Assembly (NCBI GenBank): GCA_009731375.1
Contig: BJOX01000294.1
Coordinates: 288,919 to 348,708 of the forward strand
Length of the DNA: 59,790 nt
Source: Paulinella micropora
Lineage: Eukaryota; Cercozoa; Imbricatea; Euglyphida
Direction of reading: 5' to 3'
Notes under the pieces: model-generated
Databases searched by the model: none
The model's input: only the letters and a program-made list of their open reading frames with translations
What the model was told of the DNA's origin: nothing
Made by a program: the position numbers and the translations under genes
Part shown: positions 11,147-22,537 of the stretch, piece after piece
Numbering within the stretch: position 1 is the stretch's first letter
Layout of the letters: the number at the start of each line of letters is the position of its first letter

Positions 11147-12014
11147 CCAACTTCCCGCAGACTGCAGCCTAACCTCGCGCAAGCCTCCTCTCCCCCCTTC
11201 CGGACCACAAGTTCGGGTTGGCTCCGAGCCCGCTCTGCCAAGTGCGACGAGCCGCTTTTCAACCACAGCAAGTAGCCAGCTATCTACCCGTCCAGCAATC
11301 CATCTAGCGATATTTACGTATTAACATGAATACATACCCCCGCCATTTGCTCTGCTGGGCAGCGCGTCCTTGCCCCCTCGCTCGCCCTGGCTTTTCATGA
11401 AACGTCACGGGCTTCTCATGACACGCCACGAGCTGGTCATAGGGCCGGTGTTTGCTAAGAACATACAAGTAGCACCACCACTCCAGGCGCGACTGCATGT
11501 ATCAACATTATATTAACAGCTGCGCCCGCTTCAAGGGCGGGCTTGCAGACCCTGTTACACCAGGCGTCCCGAAACTGATAGAAACCAACCCGACCATGTA
11601 ACATGTTTGACAGCAGTGTGTATCTACATTTCTATTCAGAGCGTCACAACTTCTCTTCGCTCTTTATCTTCCAGCAGGATTTTACGAAAGAAAGAATGAT
11701 ATGTGCTATTTCAATACGATAGCAGTATTACGGTAAATAACTAGTAATGTATACAGTACTTCTCACTCATCCCTATTACGAGTGGGAAGGATTCTTCAAT
11801 AAAAATTAGTGTTCATGAAAAATATATATTAATACCATGTCTGTAATGAAAGTGTATTACACTGGATTGTACTACTTATTGACTGATAGACTTTATTTAT
11901 GCTATTCATTGATATTAATGCTGATGTACTACCGGTACTGTCATTGACTGTTCGTCACTTACCGATATTACAATACTACAATAATGAGGCGATTTTTTGT
12001 CACTTATTATTGAT
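11147..12014. other. 3' flank of the dynamin-like gene; no gene seen
   Basis: After the stop codon the sequence stays GC-rich to about 11,560 and then becomes AT-rich. I see no ORF, RNA gene or repeat that I can support. Confidence 0.5.
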
Positions 12015-12024
12015 AACTTACTAA

Positions 12025-12092
<68 letters not shown>

Positions 12093-12158
12093 GGGAGTAC
12101 ATAGGCCATCGGTCCTTTCCATGGGCTGATTGGTATAAAGCTCCTAGAGTAATGTTCT
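12015..12158. repeat. (TTA)n tract and inverted copy of the window's first repeat
   Basis: A (TTA)n run at 12,027-12,092 is followed by a stretch that is the reverse complement of about 85-150 (ccatcggtcctttccatggg). An N-run starts at 12,159. Confidence 0.8.
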
Positions 12159-12236
12159 NNNNNNNNNNNNNNNNNNNNNNNNNNNNNNNNNNNNNNNNNN
12201 NNNNNNNNNNNNNNNNNNNNNNNNNNNNNNNNNNNN

Positions 12237-12257
12237 CCAGTTCGATTCCCGCATTAG

Positions 12258-12323
<66 letters not shown>

Positions 12324-12456
12324 GTTAATATTAGTGTTGGAACTGCCCTTGCGGGGGTGTCATTAGAGCTTATCGTCAATTCTTCGTACTCCCCTCACGG
12401 GTGAGACGATGGAGGCGCATGTGCAGAAATGCATCAGCCATTGACAGAGAAGCACT
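12237..12456 (+). mobile_element. Interrupted tRNA-derived SINE
   Basis: A B-box remnant (ccagttcgattcccg, 12,237-12,251) is followed by about 65 bp of (TTA)n and then by the SINE 3' half (12,333-12,456) ending gacagagaagcact and (TTA)n. Either the microsatellite expanded inside the element or these are two truncated copies. Confidence 0.75.
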
Positions 12457-12626
12457 ATTATTATTATTATTATTATTATTATTGCTATCGACATTCAAAA
12501 CAAAAAAAATAGTGAGATTCTCATTTTGAGTCATTTTTTTGATTTTGGTTGAAATCTAGTTTTTGTTGTATTTTTCAGTTTTGAATGAAATTTTCGATTT
12601 TGTGAAATCAAATTGAAAATATTAAT

Positions 12627-12790
12627 ATGCCGGCCCACCCGGTATATAATGGCAATACTGACCGTTCCGGTCTGTCTGTTACCTTTCGTCTGAAGGCGGA
12701 GTACGGAGTCCCTATTTTAGGTATTCCTCAATCTTCATATCGTCACGAGTCGACAGTTTATCTGTTATTAAATATCGTACTATTGTAACA
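12627..12790 (+). mobile_element. LTR-like fragment with TATA box
   Basis: The segment starting ggcccacccggtatataatg resembles 41,955-42,125 in order and content: TATATAATGGCA, a tctgtctgtta region, acggagtccct, ggtattcctca, cttcatatcgtca, tgttat and ctgtaac. The paired, diverged copies with a TATA box fit solo LTRs of one retroelement family. I see no coding part attached to either. Confidence 0.55.
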
Positions 12791-13160
12791 ATATTAATAA
12801 TATCAATAATAAAAAATCAGTACTATGATTAGAATTATTATAAAATTAATAGCAATTGATTGAAAATCCTGAATTTGGTTGAAAGAAACTTAAATGATAA
12901 ATAACGTGAACGCGGCCCTAGAATACTAGTATTCACTGACTAACTAATATGAATGAATGATCATGATGATATCAATATTGTTAATAATGTCAATTATGGA
13001 ATACAGTGTTCGTACCGTGAGCAGCTACTGATTCTAAACTGGTTGCGTTTGCAAACCGTGACGGTGACCTCTGTATATCTCAGCTAAAAACAGCGAAGAA
13101 AGAACCAAGTGCCAAAGCGGAGCGGGCGGAGCTGAAGAATCTCTATTCTCTTCATTCCAA

Positions 13161-14086
13161 GTGGAACGGCCTGCAGAAACCATGGAGAAGGCGTGGTGTT
13201 GCGAATTGTGCACGTTCGATGAAAACCCTGATACTTTCTTGGCTTATAAAATCTGCGGCGGCGGACACCCGCGATTTTCAGATGAAAAATCAGATTGCTC
13301 CGGCCCAGTAAGGTTGAGTAGGAAATTCAAGTTCCTGTCTTTCAGCGGACAACGACAGCGTTATTAAGAAGTCTGATAGCGACAGCGACTGGCGGACAGC
13401 TGCAAGAAGTCTTCACTTGCGAAGTCAGCTCCACATTCTCTCAGCGACAAGAAGGGTTCAGCGCAGCTTTCTCTCATCGACGACGACAGCGACAGCGACT
13501 GGGACACTGGGCGGCAACCACAAGAATTCACTTCCAAAGTCAGCTCCGCGTTCTCTCAGCAACAACGCCAACGATGACGGTGTGATCAGAATCGGCTGTC
13601 ACGATGCAGCTGCAAGCGAGGTTGGTTCCATGGATCCAGCTGCTGATCTTCCTGATGTAAATACATTCATCGCGTTTGAGTGGATCGATTACGAATCGAC
13701 AAGCGAGCAAAAAGGAAGATCAACTTGAAAAGGTGAAAAACTTTAGCTTGGGAAAGGTTACTCGAGTGGAAGTCGACCCTGATGATCCAGCTCTCGATTC
13801 TACGATTCATGTCAACATATGGGGCCGTCCATCCGGCTCCAGCCAATATTCTGGTGAGTATTTACCTGCTTGGCTACGTGGTGACGAAGAGAAACAAGCC
13901 ATGCGTGACCCGAGCACTGAGGCTGGAGAATACGAACTATGGGAGAAACTTGTATTGGCACGCAACATCATTTCACTCGATATTTCTATGAAGCCATCTG
14001 GCCAGGGTGATGCATCACCTTTACTTGTTGAGGAAAGCGATCGAAAACAAGTTAAGCCAGATTTACTAACATACAATAAAACTTGA
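13161..14086 (+). pseudogene. Decayed or spliced ORF with a RanBP2-like finger
   Basis: Three overlapping frames follow each other: 13,161-13,367, 13,417-13,728 and 13,676-14,086. The first starts with WCCELCTFDENPDTFLAYKI then CGGGHP, which recalls a RanBP2-type zinc finger (W-x-C-x2-C) but with a longer loop and His in the last position. The middle part contains an internal duplication (13,375-13,450 against 13,487-13,565, both with gacagcgacagcgactgg). The last frame (GKVTRVEVDPDDPALDSTIH onward) matches no family I know. I saw no convincing splice sites to join the frames, so I call it decayed. Confidence 0.4.
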
Positions 14087-14723
14087 AGCTGCCCGCTTCA
14101 GGACCCGCTTCAAGAAGCGACTAACATCATCTCAGCTTCCTTTCAGTGCCTTCAGGACCCGTTTTAGGAAGCGACTAACATCATCTCAGCTTCCTTTCAG
14201 TGCCGAGCCGCTGCCTCAACGTGTCGATATTGTATTAAAAATAATTTATTGTTTTAATTAGTTGTAAAGTTGAATTAATCATTAATATTGTTATAATTTA
14301 AGATAATTATTTCACTGATTTGCTAATGATATTTTCAATACTAATTAATGTAATAAATTATTCCTTCATATTAATATGCTAGTATTAATATTTAGTACTT
14401 AGTACATATGTGTACATGCTTGGTAGTTTGATCGTCCAATTGACAATTATTTTAAAGGGACACCGCTTCATATTATTAATATTTAATATAATCTCAAAAT
14501 TGATATAAATATTTAATTATTATTATTAATATTTCTTTCAAAAGTGTTAATCAATAACAGTGGTTTGATTATTTAACATTAATACAAAATGCAAACAAAA
14601 ATGAAATTTTTATCAAAAATAAAATTCTCATTAAAATAGATTTTTTATGCAAAATCCAGATTTTAATTAAAATAAAAAATTCATAAATTTTTTTGTCTTG
14701 AATGTCGATAGCAATATTATTCT

Positions 14724-14773
<50 letters not shown>

Positions 14774-14798
14774 CGATGAAAAAACCTAGTCACACTTG
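14087..14798. other. AT-rich spacer with small direct repeat and (TTA)n
   Basis: A 60-bp tandem duplication lies at 14,098-14,206 (ctaacatcatctcagcttcc twice). AT-rich sequence and a (TTA)n run at 14,727-14,770 follow. No gene is seen. Confidence 0.6.
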
Positions 14799-15317
14799 CT
14801 AAACAGAGTTCCAGCCCAATGGCCTCAAGGCGTTAAACTGTGACGCCAACTCATAACCCTTTGGTGGTAGATGCTGGGGAGGAGGGTCGTTGCGCGCGTA
14901 AAAGATCTTAAACTCCGCATATGCTGGTTGATAGCCNNNNNNNNNNCCTTTGGGCGTCATCACACAAAATTCCATTTCAAAATTCCGCCCTAAATCAGAT
15001 TGCTCCTCGAGCTCTGCCCCCACTAAAGTGCCTGGACGGTGTGTCTGCCATAATCGGAGGACGCTTGTCTTTCCTCTGCCACTCGCTCTTGGTCGTCTAG
15101 CTTGGCTCTTTTTGCCCCCAAGGTGTCAGCACGTTTTTCCCTCTCAGTCTCTTTTTGTTCTTGTCCACAGTCTTGCGGTTTGTCCAAGATCTCCGAGAAG
15201 GCTTGGGACCGAGCTTCCTCAAAAAGTGCCGGCAGACTGCGCTGGTCCGTAAAAAAAGTTGACAGGATTTGGCTTTTTGGCTGGCATGAAGTGGACCGGC
15301 CTGAACATGTTTTAGGG
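14799..15317 (-). pseudogene. Decayed repeat-borne ORF (charged, unknown)
   Basis: Read on the minus strand from ATG at about 15,312 the conceptual product begins MFRPVHFMPAKKPNPVNFF. A frame break in a T-run follows, then a highly charged stretch (QEQKETEREKRADTLGAKRA), then a TAG, then NFEMEFCVMTPK. After a 10-N gap comes [20 protein letters not shown]. The last 130 bp recur inverted at 55,107-55,236, so this is a dispersed element. Both copies end near (TAA)n, which fits a retroposed tail. I cannot assign a family. Confidence 0.5.
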
Positions 15318-15734
15318 TAAAGGGACTCACAAAAACACCAAAAACCCAGGAAACTAAGGCTTCTGAAGTACTGCTCCTTTTTTCAAAAGGGCTGCAGATT
15401 CTCTGAAAGATCAGTCTATATTATTAATACTGCAGACCAAACTATCGCGAATTATAAACAAAATTTACCTAATAATTATTTTTAATACACAAGACACAAA
15501 ACTTTTAACAGTTATAAAAATTTGAATTTCAAATGATTTTTTTTTCAGCCAGCAGTAGATCTCATCGTCACCGTGATCTTTACAATAAAAAAAAGATGAT
15601 TGAAAAAACATAAAAAACTCAAAAAGTTATAGTTGCCTCCATTTTACCGACGCTTAAAATGCTTAAAAAAACATATGAACAGCCTGACTCGGAGATATTT
15701 ACGGTAGTAAAGAGAGTTTGTGGCGGACCGTAAC

Positions 15735-15965
15735 ATAGGACTTGATTACTGGTCTGGGGCGGGCTGGCATTGGTGGTGCTAATACCAATTAACAAACTGT
15801 TGCATATGTTTGGTTAGCTCTCTGTTTCGAAGTGATGACTTAGGAGTCCGTACAACGTTTTGGCAGGATTCAGTTCTCTGTTAAAGGGTTCTGTATTAAA
15901 GTAACTTGTGTGACGTTTGGAGCTGATAAATGAGTTGACAGGGGACGCCTGGGAGACAAATAAAC
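15735..15965 (+). repeat. LTR-like repeat, inverted relative to 26,685-26,912
   Basis: Motifs gattactggt, ggcattggtgg, tgacgtttggagctg and ggggacgcctgggagac occur in the same order in the reverse complement of 26,685-26,912. The copies are well diverged. They bracket the copia element in opposite orientation. Confidence 0.55.
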
Positions 15966-16032
15966 CGGCGGAGAAACGGAGAGCACCTCAGTGCAGTCTA
16001 CATCTCAAGTTAATTTATTATATTTATAATAT

Positions 16033-16269
16033 TGACTTACGATATACCGAAGAATGAATTTAATGATTATACTTTACCCAACAGTAACGGATGACTAAAA
16101 CGATTGGTAGGTATTAATAACAGAACAATAACTGGACCCACTTAATGGGGGCAGATATACCCACTCGGTCCATTAAGGTGGATTGGTATTAGTTATTCTG
16201 ATAGGGGATCTAACCTCATAACCCGGTTAAATACATGGATATATTAGTTACCAAATCTATAGTCTAACA
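16033..16269 (-). repeat. Copia 3' LTR
   Basis: The LTR reads tgacttacgatataccgaag to tctaaca on the plus strand, giving TG...CA ends on both strands. It differs from the other LTR at only a handful of positions (for example cataacc against gtataacc), which suggests a fairly recent insertion. Confidence 0.92.
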
Positions 16270-16277
16270 CTCCCCCT
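16270..16277 (-). other. Copia polypurine tract
   Basis: On the minus strand AGGGGGAG lies directly before the TGTTAGAC start of the 3' LTR, the expected place for plus-strand priming. Confidence 0.75.
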
Positions 16278-17809
16278 GATTACTTTAGATTAGTACAAAC
16301 TGTGACATAATTAAAAATAATCCTTAAGCCTGTGGAAATATGTATTAGCATAAAAATGATGGAAATTAAATTAATATTACACCTATCGATTATCCGCTCC
16401 CTCGCCTCTCGTAGAAGTAGATACATCGGCTCTGCTAACAGGGATGTCCCATTCAGAGCTATGCCCCGGTCCATAGCGTAGTACGTGTGACTCACGTACT
16501 ATAGTCCTGTAATAGCAGTGTGACGTAGGTAGTAGAGCGCTCGCACCCCTCAGTGCTATCCCTTAATCTAGCTACCTTTATACTGCCTTCCCAGAAACTG
16601 ATTATTTCTAAATTACTTCAAGGGGAGACTCTAACTGAATGAAATATATCATGTTATGATACTATCATAGGCAAATATGAGTTGATCCCAGTTGACTCTG
16701 AGATATAAATTTGAAAATATGCACTAATAGCCATAAACATAGAATATGTAATCATCATACATGATTTAAATAGTTAAATATCGGGGAAATATCAAACCCG
16801 ATTAGCATTGTCAGGAACGCATTGTCTGGGCCCTGCAAGGTTGTCAAAGCATAAAACATAAAAATGAGCGTAAATTTTGCGTGAAATTCGCAGTCAACCC
16901 GCATATGCCCGTCTGCACACCAATACAACCTCATGCAATGAGACATGCACAGAAACGACAATAAACGCACATATTTATGATGCACATACAATAATGCAAT
17001 AAAAACAGGTATAATTACTTAATATATGACCGGGAAAATATGACTTATATACAATACGCATGACAAGTAAAGATATCGCTAGATAGCAGCAAAACAAACA
17101 TGCTGGGCCTTCGCAGCCTATACGCAGTTATGAACATGCTGGTTCCGCTACCTGAAGCACATGCTGGTAAGATGTATGTAGTCATAGCATACAGATAAAC
17201 ATGTAACCATAAGAAACAACATATGACAACATCATCATGAAATAATTCTGTATAGACGCGCAACATTACCGACATTACAACAGAAAACATCAACATGAAG
17301 ATAATAACATTAAAGGCTTCATTTTAACATTAATTATCTATTACATCTGACGGTTGTCATAGGATGCAAGCATATACCTGAGCGATCCGATCACATCGAC
17401 AACTATGTCTACTATTTAGTTGCGCTAACAAAATTATAACCATAGTACAAAGCTCCCTGGTGGCATCATTGGGTCTACTTAGTTTATAATTACAATCTAT
17501 ATGTCCGGTCATAACTATTACTATTAACTATTATCATGACATTAACTTCGATTAAGTCTATATAGCAAAGTAGATCATCGACACACGCGATATAATCTAT
17601 GTAACATGTATAAACTTCTAATGTCGCAATAACAGCAGTGGCTCTCTCTCCCCCTCGCTTTTCGGAGTTTCATGTAGCAAAAGTGAGTTTAGTTGATAAA
17701 TATTTAGACATTAAAGGAGACAAGAGCAAAATACACAATCAATCAAAATACAGCAAACAATAATGTCATATAACGCATGGTGCGGAATGCATAATACAAC
17801 AAAGCAAAG
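16278..17809. other. Long non-coding region inside copia, before the 3' LTR
   Basis: About 1.5 kb of AT-rich sequence separates the RNase H stop from the polypurine tract. Only short ORFs occur on either strand and none resembles a known protein. Such a long 3' untranslated region is unusual for copia. Confidence 0.6.
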
Positions 17810-18958
17810 CTATTCAATCGGCATTTCTACCGTGACATGCCCGCAGATTGGCGAGAATTGCGGGAGTGCAAGAGATTTAGTCAGGTAATCTGCTAAAATT
17901 TTCTTTGACGCAATTTTGTACAACTGCACGGACCTTGCACGGCACCTGTCGACCAGGTAATGAAAACGCACTGCAATGTGTTTAGTACGGTTTTCACCCA
18001 AGCTGCGAGCCGACAATGAGATAGCTCCTGAGTTATCCTCGAGGATCGGGATGGTGCCCGGCGAATAACCCATATCTACTAGCACCCTCCGAATGGCTTC
18101 TGCCTCCCTAACCGCCTCATTTGCGGCTATAATCTCAGCTTCGACAGTCGAATTGGCAACAACGGACTGCAACTTAGAGAAAACTGAAATCGGGGTCAAG
18201 TGAAAGAAGAAAATGAAACCACTTTGAGATCTTCTGTCCTCAACACGAGAAGCGAAATCGGAATCGCAATAACCGAACACAGGGGTCTTTTGCCGGATTT
18301 CCTTTGGAATTTCCCCTTCACCGAGCTTGACTGAGTTCTGAGCTAAATGAGTAGGGTCAATGTCCTGAAACGATTCCATCACGGGCGATCCGGAAAATTG
18401 CCTGTGCTTACGCTCCCCCTGTTTAGCGTAACTCCACATCGAAGTGATGGTTTTGTCCGCTCTACGAAAGAAAATCCCACGAGGAGTAACCAAAAACCTG
18501 CATATCTTATCGATACGCGAATACGCACGAGGGGGGTTCGGAACCATATCCAAAGCTGCCATGTTCAGGGCACAAACGATCAAAGGCTGAGTGTTGACTG
18601 CTACGAAAAGTAAGACACCAATGAGAGTACGAAGATCATACTCTAAAATGGGATGTCCGGGCTTGAGTGGACGAACAACATCAGAGGTATTGGGGGACCT
18701 GGCGGGAATAGCGCCGTCATAGCCAAGCTTGAGCAACACTGCTTTAATATAAAATCCTCTGGTGTACAAGGATGCCATTCTCGAAATGATCGAGCGAAAT
18801 GTTTTGAACGATGTGGCAACACCGAGGTCCTTGCATCTCAAACCACTTTTCTGGAAGAACTTAACTAACTCAATGTGTTCTTTCTCGTTAGCTACATGCA
18901 ATCCATCATCTACATGAAATGTGATCAATGTGGTGTGCAGTGAGTTGTTGTTTTTCAC
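17810..18958 (-). CDS. Copia reverse transcriptase C-part and RNase H
   Basis: The frame contains TLITFHVDDGLHVA, where HVDD fits the copia YVDD catalytic box, followed by KDLG. RNase H follows with DSDFASRVEDRRSQSGF, VANSTVEAEIIAANEA, LEDNSGAISLSA, RTKHIAVRFHYLVDR and LADYLTKSL, the usual copia RNase H signatures with acidic residues D, E and D in place. The Ile-rich thumb region is shortened compared with standard copia. The frame is open at its upstream end but out of phase with the preceding reverse transcriptase part. Confidence 0.9.
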   Translation of the reverse strand: MKNNNSLHTTLITFHVDDGLHVANEKEHIELVKFFQKSGLRCKDLGVATSFKTFRSIISRMASLYTRGFYIKAVLLKLGYDGAIPARSPNTSDVVRPLKPGHPILEYDLRTLIGVLLFVAVNTQPLIVCALNMAALDMVPNPPRAYSRIDKICRFLVTPRGIFFRRADKTITSMWSYAKQGERKHRQFSGSPVMESFQDIDPTHLAQNSVKLGEGEIPKEIRQKTPVFGYCDSDFASRVEDRRSQSGFIFFFHLTPISVFSKLQSVVANSTVEAEIIAANEAVREAEAIRRVLVDMGYSPGTIPILEDNSGAISLSARSLGENRTKHIAVRFHYLVDRCRARSVQLYKIASKKILADYLTKSLALPQFSPICGHVTVEMPIE

Positions 18959-19014
18959 AATCGAATACGATGCCTTGTCAATGGCAAGGGGATTGAACCA
19001 AACTTAACCACTAA

Positions 19015-19536
19015 CTATTTCAAAACATCGTACCAAAGCCGTCCTGATTCAGAGTGACCGTAATACGCTTTGAGAATTAGCCACACCCATCCAACATGCT
19101 CAAAACCAGGTGGGGGGCGTGCGTAGTTAGTGTAAGGCATGATAGCGTGCAAGTATGCAGTGACAAAGTCAACAAGCCTCAAATCTCTATTATGAACAGC
19201 AGCGTGCGCAACAAACATGAGAAATGTGCGGTGATGAGCAGTAGGAGAATATGTACGTTTAGCATTAAAATGAATACCTGGTTCCATTAAATCTCCTCTT
19301 ATTGCTGTTCTAGCCTTGCAATAAGTACCACCTTTAGGGTCTGGCTTTACCGTATCTACCCATGTTAGTGGTATTATTTTACTGCCGCTTCTCCTCGCCT
19401 CTGTCTCTCTCACCCATTCGAACGATCTCAACTCTTCCTGCTGCTGTATCTCTTTCTCTCTTGCTGCCTTCTTGTCTTGTGGTTTGACATCGGGGAGGCA
19501 GTTCAAGGGCAGAGTAAAGTCAAGCATTATGAGCAA
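19015..19536 (-). CDS. Copia reverse transcriptase N-part
   Basis: The frame contains YCKARTAIRGDLMEPGIHFN, RTYSPTAHHRTFLMFVAHAA and LRLVDFVTAYLHAIM, which correspond to copia motifs K-A-R-x-V-x-x-G, F-S-P-V and V-x-A-F-L. The first catalytic Asp (VDF) is present. RPPPGFEHVG and WLILKAYYG continue the family pattern. A frame break separates it from the HVDD part downstream. Confidence 0.88.
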   Translation of the reverse strand: MLIMLDFTLPLNCLPDVKPQDKKAAREKEIQQQEELRSFEWVRETEARRSGSKIIPLTWVDTVKPDPKGGTYCKARTAIRGDLMEPGIHFNAKRTYSPTAHHRTFLMFVAHAAVHNRDLRLVDFVTAYLHAIMPYTNYARPPPGFEHVGWVWLILKAYYGHSESGRLWYDVLK

Positions 19537-19839
19537 AATCGGGCACTACCTCAAGCAATTTTGCGGCAGGCAATATGGGTGGTGGTTGTGTTGACGCTAT
19601 AGTAGCTGGTGCTACGCTAACTGGGGAGCAACTGGTTGCTTCTGGGGTCTGACTCTCTTCTGTCCCGCGGGTATGAGATTATCGCCTGATATCTCACCCT
19701 GCGTCCATGAACGAAGAGCAGCGGGGTTGGGCTTACTTGGAGATAATACTGACTGAGTTTGTTCTCCTTCGTCCAACTTGGGCACAACTGGGGTTTCTAC
19801 GCTGACTTCTGGGGGGTTGATAAGACTGGTCGCACCGAC

Positions 19840-20699
19840 TTAAATAATCCTATATTTCTCTATCTCACTATCTAACATTCTCTCTGCTTTTCCCTCTCCG
19901 ATGTCTATGTAATGCGTAGGTTCCATCTTTCCTGAGATTGCTTTTAAAGCTCCCCCTGGACGAATGGCACGTCCCTTCCTGATATGTGTGCGCCACTGCT
20001 CTCCATATTGAGTCTGAGCCCATTTTTCTCCAAATGCTGGGGCAGGAACTGCTACTTCAACTCCCTGCAATGGGTCCAGTCGGTTCGACAGTCTTGCCTT
20101 CCTATTCTTTGCTTTGGGAAAGGCTATCGAACTGAGCTGTGGAAAAAGAAGTTGTGGTAGTGGAAAGTGATAGCGATACGGATGCCGAACAGTTGTCCCC
20201 ATCAGTCACCCCACAAGTCCATGATCCGGGAGGAAACCCACAACCAGAAAAAGAGAGTGTCAGTACACCGCCAGGCTACAGAAGACCTAGAAGCACCCGA
20301 AATGTGCAAACCCTGTTTCCTAGGATAAATTCCCACTTCAGATCCCTCTATTTCTAAAGCGTCGACGATCCCGCTTTCTTGATTGTTCTCAACATCTCCC
20401 CCTGCTGTACGAGACTTTGGGGCTGGTGGATCCTTATTCCAACTTACCCTTTCTAACTTCTCGTCCTCTTGGGGGTCTATCTTGAGAACTTTAGCAGCTA
20501 CTCTTTTTCCCATGCGATTCACATCGAAACGAACATCTCTCAGATCTCCGTAGATACGTTTGCCTATAGGATCATACACTCTGTAGTATCCTGTGGTTGG
20601 TTCGTACCCTAGAAATATGACAGGCACACCCTTGGGCTCTCCCTTCTTACTCTCCACCTTCATGATAGCAGCACAACCAATGGGTTTTAGGTGTGACAT
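19840..20699 (-). CDS. Copia integrase C-terminal region and linker
   Basis: Two frames (20,202-20,699 and 19,840-20,202) give VIFLGYEPTTGYYRVYDP and LRDVRFDVN, the conserved integrase C-terminal motif of copia elements, followed by a low-complexity linker to reverse transcriptase. The frames do not connect, so this part is broken. Confidence 0.75.
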
Positions 20700-21940
20700 T
20701 AGCGGTTTCTTCTTGAAGATGCCTCAAAAGGGGAAATAACCTTGAACCTTCCGTGTGCGTTAGGTATCCTATTTTCGATGTAAGTATGATAGCAGCACAA
20801 CCAATGGGTTTTAGGTGTGACATTAGCGGTTTCTTCTTGAAGATGGCCTCAAAAGGGGAAATAACCTTGAACCTTCCGTGTGCGTTAGGTATCCTATTTT
20901 CGATGTAAGTAGAGTTTTTTTCCATGTCTGTCCAAAAACTTATGGGCAAACCCGCGTCAAGTCTGGCAGCTGTTGCTGGGCCTTCCATGGTTAGATGTGA
21001 TCTTTCTATCACTGCATTACTCTTACTGTGGCCCTTAGGGGACGGGTAGAATTCTACTCCTGTACGCTTAACCCAGGACTTAAAAACTCCGAAACCCCTA
21101 TACTCCTGATCTGATTCTAACAGCATTTCCTGTCTGACGTTCAAAGAATGCAACTGCCTTAAGAAAATAGCCGAAAAACTCGTTCTTTTGTTTTAGGTAG
21201 TAGTCCTTTACGTATCCACTAGCTACGCACTTAATGGTGTACTTGTATTTCCTACCATCATGAGACAATACTAAGTAAAACTGAGTATCCATGACTAAGC
21301 ATTCTCCTGAGGCCCAATCCCTGTCATGTCTGTTCTTCGAACTGTGATCTACTTCTCGCATCTTCATCACTTCACATTTTCTCACGGCTTCTCTCCAATC
21401 CTTTCCTATGATCGTCCATCCCTGCGCCTTAGCTAGCCTGTCCGTCGCCGCACCGCCTCTATGTAATGCCATGCGGTGAAGTATAACGAAATGGATGTTC
21501 TTGCTCGCATCTGGACGGACAACAGGTAAGAGGTATGAGAAATGGTATGTGTTGCTGTTTGCTTTCTCTCCAAGTTCAGTGTCACATTCGTACGTGTATG
21601 GCACATAGTTACAACCATGATCACATCCCCATCCACAAACACATGCTGATACATTTCCACAAAATGGGTAACTTGTGATAGCATTTGGTGCAGTGAATTG
21701 TTGTGTGACACTGTGATTTATGTGCTTCTTCTTTCGATCCTTCAGTTTGGCAAGCTTCTTCCTACTGTCAACATGCTTCTCTGTGTGTGGATCAAAGATG
21801 AGGTTAGGATCTAGTTGCTTTATGCCAGGCTTATCCCAAACGTATATGTTATTCTGGGCTCTGCGACCTTGCGCAAGAATTGCTCCCTTATCAACCGGTA
21901 TGGGTCTGTCTAGCAAAATGATCTGTCCATTCTGATGCAA
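20647..21940 (-). CDS. Copia integrase
   Basis: Frame 21,098-21,940 carries a His/Cys-containing N-part and VMDTQFYLVLSHDGRKYKYT with the first catalytic Asp. Frame 20,647-21,153 carries LESDQEYRGFGVFKSWVKRT and SKSNAVIERSH, giving the second Asp and the Glu of D,D(35)E. The two frames overlap but are shifted, so the gene is broken. Confidence 0.85.
20662..20910 (-). repeat. Tandem duplication of about 124 bp inside integrase
   Basis: The block atgatagcagcacaaccaat through cgatgtaagta occurs twice in a row (from 20,662 and from 20,786) with one base missing in the first copy (agatgcctc against agatggcctc). It breaks the integrase frame. The near identity makes a recent event or an assembly error likely. 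Confidence 0.88.
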
Positions 21941-22029
21941 TACAGCATTTCCTGAATTATCCCAAGTGGCGGTAGATATCAGGGTGTATGGCAGATCTGG
22001 GTTGTATACCGCATTCCTAGCAACTACGT

Positions 22030-22407
22030 CTATCTCTTCTCCGACTCCAGCACTAACATCTGACCTTTCAGGGATGTAGTTATGATGCTGTTAGCTGTTC
22101 TGATCTTGGCCTGTTCTTTCACTAGATTAGTGAACAGTTCTTTGTTGGGTGATATGTTTGTGCTACAAGCACTATCGTCAACTATACTATCTCTAGACAG
22201 ATTGACCATAGCATGTGCATTGTGCATGATACTACCACCTTCCTTTCTTTCCTCATCTTCTTCTTCAGCTCCCGGCTCTTCAATCGGGCTTGGTCTGGGG
22301 ACAGGACCTAAGATCTCTTGAATGTAAGGAGGCGAATTAGTATAAGCGATATAAGGAAAACTTATGACAAATTGGGTAGCGTCTACATTCTCACTTCTTA
22401 TACACAT
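22030..22407 (-). CDS. Copia aspartic protease region
   Basis: The frame holds SIVDDSACSTNISPNKELF, which aligns with the retroviral-type protease active site (D-S/T-G/A followed by a Thr/Ser and a hydrophobic-x pattern). An acidic stretch precedes it. The position between gag and integrase is as expected. Confidence 0.7.
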   Translation of the reverse strand: MCIRSENVDATQFVISFPYIAYTNSPPYIQEILGPVPRPSPIEEPGAEEEDEERKEGGSIMHNAHAMVNLSRDSIVDDSACSTNISPNKELFTNLVKEQAKIRTANSIITTSLKGQMLVLESEKR

Positions 22408-22537
22408 GTTTACTACATACTGTTCTATGACTGTGTGTAAACCTGAATAAAAGACTTTTATTGTTTCATCCCGGTTGTATGCTCCCGCCGATCTGAAGTC
22501 GACTGCGAAACTCCCCCGGTGAATGGCATCAAACAGT

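Noticed and set aside
16755-17296. Short minus-strand frames between copia RNase H and the 3' LTR as an envelope-like gene
   Set aside because: The frames are short, have no signal peptide or recognisable pattern, and lie in AT-rich non-coding sequence.
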